Part shown: positions 43,597-51,403 of the stretch, one piece after another | Numbering within the stretch: position 1 is the first letter of the stretch | Layout of the letters: each line of letters begins with the position of its first letter | Source: Comamonadaceae bacterium M7527 | GTDB lineage: Bacteria; Pseudomonadota; Gammaproteobacteria; Burkholderiales; Burkholderiaceae_C | Assembly: GCA_021044545.1 (NCBI GenBank) | Contig: CP087990.1 | Coordinates: 1,364,001-1,428,000 of the forward strand | Direction of reading: 5' to 3' | Length of the DNA: 64,000 nt | Made by a program: the position numbers and the translations under genes | The notes under the pieces: generated by a model | The model's input: only the letters and a program-made list of their open reading frames with translations | Told to the model about the DNA's origin: nothing | Databases searched by the model: none

Positions 43597-44469
43597 TCAT
43601 AAGGGCTGTGTGTCTTTGGGCTTTTTGAACCGCGCATAGCCCCACATGTATTGCTGCGGCGCTTGGGCAATGACGTACTCCACCCAATGATTGATGACTT
43701 GCGTGGCGGCCTCAATGTCAGCCGGCAATTCTGAGGGCGGCATGATCACGTGTACCTTGAAACCACGACCAAACGACAAACGCTCACCCCACATCAACAG
43801 CACATGGTCGGCTTGCTGCGCCAGCTTGGCGCCCAAGGTCATGGTGTAGGCCGGCTGGCCCAAAAACCTGCTCCAGATACCCATGCCATTGGGTGGCACC
43901 TGGTCTGGCAACAGGCCCACTGCCTGTTTGTTTTTCAAGGCGCGCATGAGTTGCTTCACGCCTGCCATATTGGTAGGCGCAGCGTGCAGCCCGTCACCCT
44001 CACGGGCGCTGCGCACCAGTTCTTGTAAACCCGCCTGTCTTGACGGCCTAAACAACACTGTCATGGGCTTGGCTTTATCGGCCAAACCGGCATGGGCAAA
44101 CTCCTGTGCATAGGCTTTGGCGTTGATCTCAAAGCAACCCATATGCGGCGTGAGCAAGGCCAAGCTGTGCCCGGTCTGCACGGCGGCGCGCAAGGTGTCC
44201 AGGCCACACCACACCACCGGCACAGGCTTGCCCAGCCACAGCCTGGGCAGCTCGGCCACCATGCAGCCAGCATGGACCACGGCACCAATCCGTTGGCGCA
44301 CCGTCAAGCCCGCCAACTTGGCGTTGCTGTGCATGCGGCTGCGATGGCCGGCATCAAGAAGCCACAGCAACACACCCAGTACCGCACCAAAGTTATGCAG
44401 CAGCCACAGCGGCATGTAAGAGGCCAGCTTAAAAAAACGCAACACAACACGGGTCAACACACTGTTCAT
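43597..44469 (-). CDS. Lipid A acyltransferase (LpxL/HtrB family)
   Basis: Inner-membrane late acyltransferase adding a secondary acyl chain to lipid A. A hydrophobic N-terminal helix (about residues 10-38) is followed by the catalytic LLTPHMGCFEINA (HX4E form of the HX4D/E motif) and VLFRPSRQAGLQELVRSAREGDGL. LLPDQVPPNGMGIWSRFLGQPAYT is also a family signature. 290 residues. The upstream end abuts the divergent metK promoter. The chain and position specificity cannot be read, so no lpxL/lpxM symbol is assigned. Confidence 0.88.
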   Translation of the reverse strand: MNSVLTRVVLRFFKLASYMPLWLLHNFGAVLGVLLWLLDAGHRSRMHSNAKLAGLTVRQRIGAVVHAGCMVAELPRLWLGKPVPVVWCGLDTLRAAVQTGHSLALLTPHMGCFEINAKAYAQEFAHAGLADKAKPMTVLFRPSRQAGLQELVRSAREGDGLHAAPTNMAGVKQLMRALKNKQAVGLLPDQVPPNGMGIWSRFLGQPAYTMTLGAKLAQQADHVLLMWGERLSFGRGFKVHVIMPPSELPADIEAATQVINHWVEYVIAQAPQQYMWGYARFKKPKDTQPL

Positions 44470-44477
44470 CCAATGGC

Positions 44478-44483
44478 TATAAT
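44478..44483 (+). promoter_or_regulatory. Probable -10 box of the metK promoter
   Basis: A perfect TATAAT in the context GCTATAATTTCG; the same 12 bases recur at the small RNA promoter at 46381. The -35 region is weak (CAACAC). It implies a metK leader of about 120 bases. Confidence 0.55.
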
Positions 44484-44540
44484 TTCGACTATCGCCGAGT
44501 TACTGAACAACTTGCGGGGCGATTCATAAATGCCGCTAAA

Positions 44541-44579
44541 GCGTTCGCCGAACTCCGGCTATTGGGTTCTCGGCAACGC
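44541..44579 (+). promoter_or_regulatory. Stem-loop in the metK 5' leader, possible riboregulator
   Basis: GCGTTCGCCGA (44541-44551) pairs with TCGGCAACGC (44570-44579), a 10-bp stem with one bulged C, around an 18-base loop containing CTCCGGC. The ribosome-binding site AGGAG is at 44603-44607, 23 bases further on. metK is a common target of SAM-sensing RNAs, but I do not recognise any named SAM or SAH riboswitch here. Confidence 0.45.
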
Positions 44580-44612
44580 CCGACCAACCTTTTCGCTTTT
44601 ACAGGAGTTTAT

Positions 44613-45797
44613 ATGGCGAACGACTTTCTTTTCACATCCGAGTCTGTCTCAGAAGGCCATCCCGACAAGGTCGCCGACCAAATTTCAGACGCGATTTTGG
44701 ATGCTATTCTCGAGCAAGACCCAGTCGCCCGCGTGGCGGCTGAAACCCTCACCAACACGGGCTTGGTCGTATTGGCTGGCGAAATTTCTGCCAACGCCAA
44801 CGTGGACTACATTCAAGTGGCCCGCGATACCATTCAGCGCATTGGCTACGACAACACAGACTACGGCATTGACTACAAAGGCTGTGCCGTCATGGTCTGT
44901 TACGACAAGCAGTCCAACGACATCGCCCAAGGTGTAGACCGCGCCCACGACGACTACCTGAATATTGGCGCGGGCGACCAGGGCCTGATGTTTGGCTACG
45001 CCTGCGACGAGACACCAGAGCTGATGCCAGCGCCCATCTACTACGCCCACCGCCTGGTTGAGCGCCAAGCCCAGCTGCGCAAAGACGGCCGCTTGCCTTT
45101 CTTGCGCCCCGACGCCAAAAGTCAAGTGACCATGCGCTACGTGGACGGCAAACCACACAGCATTGACACCGTGGTGCTGTCTACCCAGCACAGCCCCGAC
45201 CAAAGCGAAACCAGTACCAAAATGAAGGCCTCTTTCAACGAAGCCATCATTGAAGAGCTGATCAAGCCAGTGTTGCCCAGCGACTGGGTGACCGCCGACA
45301 CCAAGTACCTCATCAACCCAACAGGCCGTTTTGTAGTGGGTGGCCCACAGGGCGACTGTGGTTTGACCGGCCGCAAAATAATTGTGGACACTTACGGCGG
45401 CGCCTGCCCGCACGGCGGCGGCGCGTTCAGTGGCAAAGACCCCACCAAGGTGGATCGCTCTGCCGCCTACGCTGCGCGCTACGTGGCCAAAAACATCGTG
45501 GCAGCTGGCTTGGCGCGTCAGTGCCAGATTCAGGTGGCCTACGCCATTGGCGTGGCCAAGCCCATGAACGTGACCGTGTACACGGAAGGCACAGGCGTGA
45601 TACCCGACGAGCAACTGGCCAAGTTGGTACAAGCGCACTTTGACCTGCGCCCCAAGGGCATCATTCAAATGCTGGATTTGTTGCGTCCCATCTACAGCAA
45701 AACTGCCGCCTACGGTCACTTTGGCCGCGACGAGCCCGACTTCACCTGGGAGCGTACCGACAAGGCCGCAGCGCTGAAGGCTGCAGCCGGTCTCTGA
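44613..45797 (+). CDS. metK: S-adenosylmethionine synthetase MetK
   Basis: Makes SAM from methionine and ATP. It begins MANDFLFTSESVSEGHPDKVADQISDAI with the ATP-binding GHPDK. GAGDQGLMFGYA, TDTKYLINPTGRF-like sequence, GGGAFSGKDPTKVDRSAAYAAR and FGRDEPDFTWE complete the family signatures. 394 residues, normal. The ATG at 44613-44615 has AGGAG 5 bases upstream; a longer in-frame start lacks this. Long structured leader and divergent acyltransferase gene upstream; converges on osmC. Confidence 0.97.
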   Translation: MANDFLFTSESVSEGHPDKVADQISDAILDAILEQDPVARVAAETLTNTGLVVLAGEISANANVDYIQVARDTIQRIGYDNTDYGIDYKGCAVMVCYDKQSNDIAQGVDRAHDDYLNIGAGDQGLMFGYACDETPELMPAPIYYAHRLVERQAQLRKDGRLPFLRPDAKSQVTMRYVDGKPHSIDTVVLSTQHSPDQSETSTKMKASFNEAIIEELIKPVLPSDWVTADTKYLINPTGRFVVGGPQGDCGLTGRKIIVDTYGGACPHGGGAFSGKDPTKVDRSAAYAARYVAKNIVAAGLARQCQIQVAYAIGVAKPMNVTVYTEGTGVIPDEQLAKLVQAHFDLRPKGIIQMLDLLRPIYSKTAAYGHFGRDEPDFTWERTDKAAALKAAAGL

Positions 45798-45815
45798 CAA
45801 CGCCGGGCTAAGGTG

Positions 45816-46274
45816 TTAGGGAGCAAACGCTGGCAGCACCTCCACACTGGTGGTGATGTCAGCCGTTTTGGCCAGCATGATGCTGGCCGAGCAGTATTTA
45901 TCGTGACTCATAGCCACAGCGCGCTCAACAGCGGCTTGAGACAGGTCTATGCCAGTCACTACAAAATGCATATGTATCTTGGTAAACACCTTGGGATCAG
46001 CTTCAGCACGCTCAGTGGTGAGCTTGACGGTGCAGCCCGTCACCTTGTGGCGTCCGCGCTTGAGTATCAACACCACGTCATAGGCGGTGCAGCCGCCAGT
46101 GCCAGCCAGCACAGTCTCCATGGGGCGAGCGGCCATGTTGGCACCACCGTTTTCCGGCTTGGCCTCATCGGGCGCGCCGTCCATGGCCAACACGTGGCCG
46201 CTGCCGGTTTCGGCTACAAATCCCATGTTGGATGTGGTGCCCGTCGCGCCCGTCCATGTAACTGTGCATTCCAT
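45816..46274 (-). CDS. OsmC family protein (YhfA-type)
   Basis: OsmC-fold thiol protein of 152 residues. The two conserved cysteines are in AGTGGCTAYDVVLIL and SHDKYCSASIMLA, the redox pair used against organic hydroperoxides in OsmC/Ohr proteins. Sequence style (MECTVTW..., RHKVTGCTVKL) fits the YhfA subgroup rather than Ohr. AGGAG 7 bases before the ATG supports the start. Convergent with metK. Confidence 0.9.
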   Translation of the reverse strand: MECTVTWTGATGTTSNMGFVAETGSGHVLAMDGAPDEAKPENGGANMAARPMETVLAGTGGCTAYDVVLILKRGRHKVTGCTVKLTTERAEADPKVFTKIHMHFVVTGIDLSQAAVERAVAMSHDKYCSASIMLAKTADITTSVEVLPAFAP

Positions 46275-46360
46275 ACTGATCTCCTACTTATCTAGCGCCA
46301 CGCCATGCAGCAAGGTGTGACAAACACTGCATAAAAGCGACATCCGGATACAAAAATGAT

Positions 46361-46388
46361 TTGCTGCATAGCAACATACCGCTATAAT
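46361..46388 (+). promoter_or_regulatory. Strong promoter for the candidate small RNA
   Basis: A -35 TTGCTG (46361-46366), 16-bp spacer and perfect -10 TATAAT (46383-46388). Transcription would start near 46394-46396. The GCTATAATTTCG context is shared with the metK promoter. Confidence 0.65.
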
Positions 46389-46394
46389 TTCGTC

Positions 46395-46525
46395 ATCGCG
46401 ATTGTAGATGTGCAAGTTGTCAAATGCATTGAGCTGCTGACATGTACTTTCGCAACAAGTTGTCTCCTCCACCTCCTCAAAACTGGTGGATTAAGCCCCA
46501 AGCTGCAAAGCTCGGGGCTTTTTTT
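46395..46525 (+). ncRNA. Candidate small RNA with anti-Shine-Dalgarno hairpin loop
   Basis: A transcript of about 130 bases is predicted between a good promoter and an intrinsic terminator in the 317-bp gap between osmC and ilvA. It contains CTCCTCC at 46464-46470. Next is a hairpin with stem TCCACC (46468-46473) and GGTGGA (46485-46490), whose 11-base loop TCCTCAAAACT exposes an anti-SD UCCUC. A TGTCA/TGACA stem may form in the 5' half. The layout recalls the betaproteobacterial toxic small RNA family carrying an anti-SD motif, as I remember it from Rfam. It could instead be an attenuated ilvA leader, but no Ile/Val/Leu/Thr-rich leader peptide is present. Confidence 0.6.
46493..46525 (+). 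terminator. Rho-independent terminator of the small RNA
   Basis: AAGCCCC(A)AGC pairs with GCT(C)GGGGCTT around a 6-base loop (TGCAAA), with seven T at 46519-46525. It is a strong canonical terminator 66 bp before the ilvA ATG. Confidence 0.88.
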
Positions 46526-46591
46526 GGCCGCCATCCAGGCAGCAAAGCCAGCCCCGCAGCGCGCGTATGATTTGGCGCAAGGATTTTTAAT

Positions 46592-48165
46592 ATGCCAGCC
46601 ACCAAAAACACCGCTTCAGCCTCACGCCAAAAGCTAACGCCTGCCGACTACCTCACCCGTATTCTCAATGCCAAGGTGTATGAGGTTGCCAAAGAAACTG
46701 ACTTGGACACCGCGCACAATTTAAGCGCCAAGCTGGGCAATACCGTGCTGCTAAAGCGCGAAGACCAGCAACCCGTGTTCAGCTTTAAGCTGCGCGGCGC
46801 TTACAACAAAATGGCGCATTTGAGTGCCACACAACTCAAACGTGGCGTCATTTGCGCCTCAGCTGGCAACCACGCACAAGGCGTGGCCTTGTCGGCGCGC
46901 AGGCTGGGCACGCGCGCACTCGTAGTCATGCCTACCACCACACCACAGGTCAAGGTAGACGCGGTGCGCGGCTTTGGTGGCGAGGTGGTGTTGTTTGGCG
47001 AGAGCTTTACAGACGCCTACAACCACGCTGTGGAACTGGAGCACAAAAAGGGCCTGACCTTTGTGCATCCCTTTGACGACCCAGACGTGATTGCTGGCCA
47101 GGGTACCGTGGCCATGGAAATGCTGCGTCAGCACACCGGCCCACTTGACGCGGTGTTTGTGGCCATTGGCGGCGGCGGCCTTATAGCTGGTGTGGCCAAC
47201 TACATCAAGGCGGTGCGTCCAGACGTTAAAGTCATTGGCGTACAAATGAACGACTCGGACGCCATGCTGCAATCGGTCAACGCGGCAAGCGCGTGTCGCT
47301 GCCAGATGTGGGCCTGTTCTCAGACGGCACCGCCGTGAAATTGGTGGGCGCAGAAACCTTTAGGGTGGCCAGCAACTTGGTCGATGAGTACGTCACCGTC
47401 GACACCGACGCAGTGTGTGCGGCTATCAAAGACATCTTTACAGACACCCGCTCTATTGTTGAGCCTGCGGGTGCCTTGTCGGTGGCCGCCATCAAACAAT
47501 ATGTGGCCAAACACAAGACCAAAGGCCAAACCTTTGGCGCTATTTTGTGTGGCGCCAACATGAACTTTGACCGCCTGCGCTTTGTGGCTGAGCGCGCAGG
47601 CGTGGGCGAAGAAAGCGAAGCCTTGTTTGCCGTCAGCATGCCGGAAGAACGTGGCAGCTTCAAGCGCTTTGTGAGCTTGGTAGGCGAGTTACCCGGCGGA
47701 CCACACAACGTGACCGAGTTCAACTACCGCATGAACGACGCGCAACGCGCCAATGTGTTTGTAGGCCTGTCTACCAAAAAGGGCGAGAGCCCCAAACTGG
47801 CCAAACACTTTAAACGCAGTGGCTTTGACGCGCTTGACCTCACCCACGACGAGCTGGCCAAACAGCATGTACGCCACATGATTGGCGGGCCCAACACCCA
47901 AGGCGGCGACGAGCGCTTGCTGCGCTTTATATTCCCAGAGCGTCCAGGCGCGTTGTTGACGTTTTTGTCATTAATGCAACCCAACTGGAACATCAGCCTG
48001 TTTCACTACCGCAACCAAGGCGCAGACTACGGGCGTATCTTGGTGGGTATGCAAGTGCCAAAAAGCGATAACAAGGCCTTTAAAACATTTCTCACCACGC
48101 TGGACTACCCCTTTGTAGACGAGACAGATAACCCTGTTTTTAGATTGTTTTTAAAGCCCAATTGA
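46592..48165 (+). pseudogene. ilvA: Biosynthetic threonine ammonia-lyase IlvA, frame broken by one missing base
   Basis: PLP enzyme making 2-oxobutyrate from threonine for isoleucine synthesis. N-terminal catalytic domain: PLP lysine in VFSFKLRGAYNKM (about residue 69), SAGNHAQGVALSA, GGGGLIAGV. The frame breaks after LQSVNA: at 47284-47285 GG should be GGG, giving QSVNAGKRVSLPDVGLFSDG and continuing to 48165. The C-terminal half carries two ACT-like regulatory domains (EERGSFKRFVSLVGEL with FNYRM; FPERPGALLTFLSLMQ with ISLFHYRN), as in the isoleucine-inhibited biosynthetic form. Corrected length is about 525 residues. AAGGA precedes the ATG. Confidence 0.93.
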
Positions 48166-48166
48166 T

Positions 48167-49075
48167 ATGGCCAACACCCTGGACGGCAAGTTAGTCGTAG
48201 CGATATCCTCGCGCGCACTGTTTGACTTTGAAGAAGAAAACCGCGCCTTTGAAGACGGCGACGACCGCTCTTACATGCAGCTGCAACTCAGCCGCCTGGA
48301 GGAACCGGCCAAGCCTGGCGTGGCGTTTTCCATGGTGCAAAAGCTGCTGGCCTTTAATGACGCCAAGGCCCAACCGGTTGAGGTGGTGATTTTGTCGCGC
48401 AACGACCCGGTCAGCGGCATGCGCGTGTTCAGATCAGCCAAACACTACGGCTTGGCCATTCAGCGCGGCAGCTTCACGCGTGGACGTGCGCCCTGGAAGT
48501 ATTTAAAGCCCCTCAAAGCCAACTTGTTTTTATCGACTCATTTGTCCGACGTTCGCGAGGCCCTGGGCGCTGGCGTGCCCGCCGCACAGGTCTACCCGCA
48601 CTCTGTGCACGCGTCCAACGCCCACCCGCATGAACTACGCATTGCCTTTGACGGCGATGCGGTGTTGTTCAGCGACGAGGCTGAGCGCATTTACCAAGAG
48701 CAAGGCCTGGATGCCTTTGTGCAGCACGAGTCCCAGCGCGCAAGCCAGCCGCTGCCAGGCGGGCCGTTCAAGCCGCTGCTAGAAGCGCTACAACGTATGC
48801 AACAAGCCAGCCAGCAACAAGACGGCTTGCCCATTGCCATTCGCACCGCTTTGGTGACGGCACGCAGCGCACCCTCGCATGAACGCGCCATTCGCACGCT
48901 GATGGACTGGAACATTGAGATCGACGAAGCCATCTTTTTAGGCGGCTTGGCCAAGGGCGAATTTTTACGCGAATTTGAGCCCGACTTTTTCTTTGACGAC
49001 CAAACCGGTCACGTTGAATCCGCCGCCGGCCATGTTCCCAGCGGCCACGTCGCCAGTGGCACACGCAATACATAA
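48167..49075 (+). CDS. 5'-nucleotidase (cytosolic NT5C1-like family)
   Basis: 302-residue protein of the 5'-nucleotidase family related to animal cytosolic IA enzymes (PF06189, from memory). The N-terminal VVAISSRALFDFEEENRAF holds the modified catalytic segment; VVILSRNDPVSGMRVFRSAKHYGL, SFTRGRAPWKYLKPLKANLFLS and DGDAVLFSDEAERIYQEQGL follow, and AIFLGGLAKGEFL is near the end. Expected substrates are nucleoside monophosphates. It begins one base after the ilvA stop, so probably co-transcribed. The tail has repeated SGHV/AGHV elements. Confidence 0.86.
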   Translation: MANTLDGKLVVAISSRALFDFEEENRAFEDGDDRSYMQLQLSRLEEPAKPGVAFSMVQKLLAFNDAKAQPVEVVILSRNDPVSGMRVFRSAKHYGLAIQRGSFTRGRAPWKYLKPLKANLFLSTHLSDVREALGAGVPAAQVYPHSVHASNAHPHELRIAFDGDAVLFSDEAERIYQEQGLDAFVQHESQRASQPLPGGPFKPLLEALQRMQQASQQQDGLPIAIRTALVTARSAPSHERAIRTLMDWNIEIDEAIFLGGLAKGEFLREFEPDFFFDDQTGHVESAAGHVPSGHVASGTRNT

Positions 49076-49096
49076 ATACCCATAAAGCCGCACACC

Positions 49097-50896
49097 ATGA
49101 GCCAACCCAAGCCAACCCCATTTCAACAGTGGCGCGCCAAACAGCTGCAAAAGTGGACAGACTTTGCGAGGTTTTTGAGCAGGGCTTGGGCACTGGCCTT
49201 GCCCTACTTTGTGTCCGACCACAAGTGGCGCGCACGCGCCATGCTGGCCGGTATTGTGGCGCTCAACCTGGGCGCGGTGTACATGCTGGTACTCATCAAC
49301 GAGTGGAACCGCGTGTTTTACGACGCCTTGCAAAACCGCGATGCAGACGTGTTTTGGTATGAGCTCAAGCGCTTTTTGATGTTGGCCTTTGGCTTTGTCA
49401 TCATTGCGGTGTACCGCTTCTACCTCACGCAACTGCTGGAGATGCACTGGCGCAAGTGGCTTACAGACTTTTATGCCAGGCGCTGGCTCACCAAACACGC
49501 TTTTTACCGCTTGGAGTTGCTGCGCTTTGCCAGCGCAGACACCAGTGCCACCGACAACCCGGACCAGCGCATTCACGAAGACCTCAACCTGTTTACAAGC
49601 TACTCAGTCAGTCTCACCATGGGCTTGCTCAACGCCGTGGTGACCCTGGTGAGCTTTGTGGGCATTTTGTGGACGCTGTCTGGTGGCTTCTCGTTTTACA
49701 TGTTTGGCACCGCCGTAACAATCCCAGGCTTTATGGTGTGGATGGCACTGCTGTACTGCGTGGTGGGCAGCGTGCTCACCCACTACATTGGCCGCCCACT
49801 GATTGGCCTGAACTTTCGCCAACAGCGCGTAGAGGCCGACTACCGCCACCACTTGGTGCGCTTGCGTGAATACAGCGAATCTGTGGCCATGGACAAAGGC
49901 GAGGCTGTGGAGCAAAGCCGCTTGGACAGGCGCTTTGGCGCGGTGCTGTCCAACTACTTGCAACTGCTGATGGCACAAAAGCGGCTGACGTGGTTTACCG
50001 TGAGCTTCAACCAGCTGGCGGTGGTGTTTCCGTTTTTTGTTGCAGCACCGCGTTTCTTCAGCGGCGCCATCCAGTTGGGCCAACTGATGCAAATATCGTC
50101 GGCTTTTGGCCGGGTGCAAGACAGCCTAAGCTGGTTTGTCGATAGCTACGACGCACTGGCCCGCTGGCGCGCCACCACAGACCGACTCACCTTGTTTGAA
50201 GACGCCATGCAAACGGTAGCCGCCAACGACGAGCAAGGCCATACCGTGGGTGAGGCAGCCGAGTTGCGAGCCACCAACTTGCAACTCAAACTGCCCAACG
50301 ACAGCAACCTGGCCGCGCCACTGAACCTGCAGGTCCAGCCTGGTCAAGCGTGGTGTATTCAGGGCGAGTCTGGTAGCGGCAAGTCCACGCTATTGCGCGC
50401 CATAGCTGGCATTTGGCCCTGGTGGTCTGGTAGCCTGGTGCGTCCACCCGCTTTTCACAGCGAGTCCATGTTTTTGCCACAGCGCTCTTACTTCCCCAAT
50501 GGCCCCTTGCGTGAAGCCGTGGCCTACCCGCAAATGAGCGACGGCTTTGAAGACACCACCTTGCAGCGCGCACTAAGCCTGGCCGGCCTGCCCGAGCTGG
50601 CCAAAGACTTGAGTTTGGAAGCCAATTGGGGACAAAAATTGTCTGGCGGCGAACAGCAGCGCCTGGCCATTGCCCGCGTGTTTTTAAAGAAACCCAAGTG
50701 GCTGTTTTTGGACGAATGCACCAGTGCCCTGGACGAGTCCACGGAAGCAGTGGTCTACCAAAGCTTGCTGGACGACGTACTGGGCAGAGGCGGCGCAGTG
50801 GTGTCTGTGGCGCACAGGCGCTCGGTGGCAGCGCTGCACGACCACCAGTGGCACATGCCCAATGCCGGCAACAACAGCAAGTTGGTGCATTCTTGA
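49097..50896 (+). CDS. ABC transporter with fused permease and ATPase (YddA/BacA-like)
   Basis: 599-residue half-transporter. The N-terminal membrane domain (about residues 30-350) has some five or six helices with EWNRVFYDALQNRD and NPDQRIHEDL, signatures of the ABC_membrane_2/SbmA-BacA-related group. C-terminal ATPase: Walker A GESGSGKSTLLRAIAGIWPW, LPQRSYFPNGPLREAVAYP (Q loop), signature LSGGEQQRLAIARVFL, Walker B WLFLDECTSALDE. Relatives carry peptide antibiotics, vitamin B12 or similar hydrophilic cargo; the substrate here is unknown. 21 bp after the nucleotidase gene. Confidence 0.88.
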   Translation: MSQPKPTPFQQWRAKQLQKWTDFARFLSRAWALALPYFVSDHKWRARAMLAGIVALNLGAVYMLVLINEWNRVFYDALQNRDADVFWYELKRFLMLAFGFVIIAVYRFYLTQLLEMHWRKWLTDFYARRWLTKHAFYRLELLRFASADTSATDNPDQRIHEDLNLFTSYSVSLTMGLLNAVVTLVSFVGILWTLSGGFSFYMFGTAVTIPGFMVWMALLYCVVGSVLTHYIGRPLIGLNFRQQRVEADYRHHLVRLREYSESVAMDKGEAVEQSRLDRRFGAVLSNYLQLLMAQKRLTWFTVSFNQLAVVFPFFVAAPRFFSGAIQLGQLMQISSAFGRVQDSLSWFVDSYDALARWRATTDRLTLFEDAMQTVAANDEQGHTVGEAAELRATNLQLKLPNDSNLAAPLNLQVQPGQAWCIQGESGSGKSTLLRAIAGIWPWWSGSLVRPPAFHSESMFLPQRSYFPNGPLREAVAYPQMSDGFEDTTLQRALSLAGLPELAKDLSLEANWGQKLSGGEQQRLAIARVFLKKPKWLFLDECTSALDESTEAVVYQSLLDDVLGRGGAVVSVAHRRSVAALHDHQWHMPNAGNNSKLVHS

Positions 50897-50911
50897 CTAT
50901 GGGGTAACACC

Positions 50912-51403
50912 ATGCAACGTCGAACAGTGTTGGCGCAACTGGCAGCCAGCGGCGCGCTTGCCAGTATGGCTTTAAACAAGGTTAGGGCGCAGGCCGAGCC
51001 CAGTGCAGATTTGCTTGTTCGCCGCAAAGACGGCACACAGCAAGCCCTCGGGTTTGAGGACTTGCACAAGCTGGTGCAATACGACCTCACCACCTCGTCG
51101 CCGTGGTACGAAGGTAAAACCACATTCAGAGGTCCGCTGCTGCGTGACGTGCTGGCATTGACCCACTTTCAGAGCGACACCATAGTAGCCAAAGCGGTCA
51201 ACGACTACCGCATCACCATTCCCTACGAAGACGTCGTCAAGTTCAACGTCGTGCTGGCGCACACCGTAGACGGCGAGCGCCTCACCGTTCGTACACGCGG
51301 ACCACTGTTTGTGATTTACCCCTTTGACCAAATAGCCGACTTGCGTTTGTCGACTTACTACGCACGCTGCATCTGGCAACTCACACAGTTGGAAGAACAG
51401 TGA
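50912..51403 (+). CDS. Small exported sulfite-oxidase-fold protein, probably without molybdenum
   Basis: 163 residues. The N-terminal export signal MQRRTVLAQLAASGALASMA has an RR but an incomplete Tat motif. The body (FRGPLLRDVLALTHF, AVNDYRITIPYEDV, RTRGPLFVIYPFDQ) resembles the oxidoreductase molybdopterin-binding fold of YedY/sulfite oxidase. The molybdenum-ligating Cys of that fold is not visible; the only cysteine is near the C-terminus (YARCIWQ). Its stop overlaps the GTG start of the hybrid kinase (GTGA), so it is likely a periplasmic sensory partner rather than an enzyme. Confidence 0.75.
   Translation: MQRRTVLAQLAASGALASMALNKVRAQAEPSADLLVRRKDGTQQALGFEDLHKLVQYDLTTSSPWYEGKTTFRGPLLRDVLALTHFQSDTIVAKAVNDYRITIPYEDVVKFNVVLAHTVDGERLTVRTRGPLFVIYPFDQIADLRLSTYYARCIWQLTQLEEQ

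Noticed and set aside
44685..45800. Long open frame of 371 codons antisense to metK.
   Set aside because: Mirrors metK codon bias; no family resemblance and entirely overlaps a certain gene.
46442..46571. A proline-rich frame of about 42 codons crossing the small RNA terminator before ilvA.
   Set aside because: No Shine-Dalgarno, runs through a strong terminator stem, and its sequence follows from the structured RNA; treated as chance.
46395..46591. ilvA attenuator with leader peptide.
   Set aside because: A terminator is present, but the only small frames are not rich in isoleucine, valine, leucine or threonine codons, and no alternative antiterminator pairing was evident.
48167..50896. 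Nucleotidase plus peptide-type ABC transporter as a bacteriocin or nucleotide-antibiotic system.
   Set aside because: No precursor peptide, modification enzyme or immunity-like gene nearby; more likely ordinary housekeeping genes placed together.
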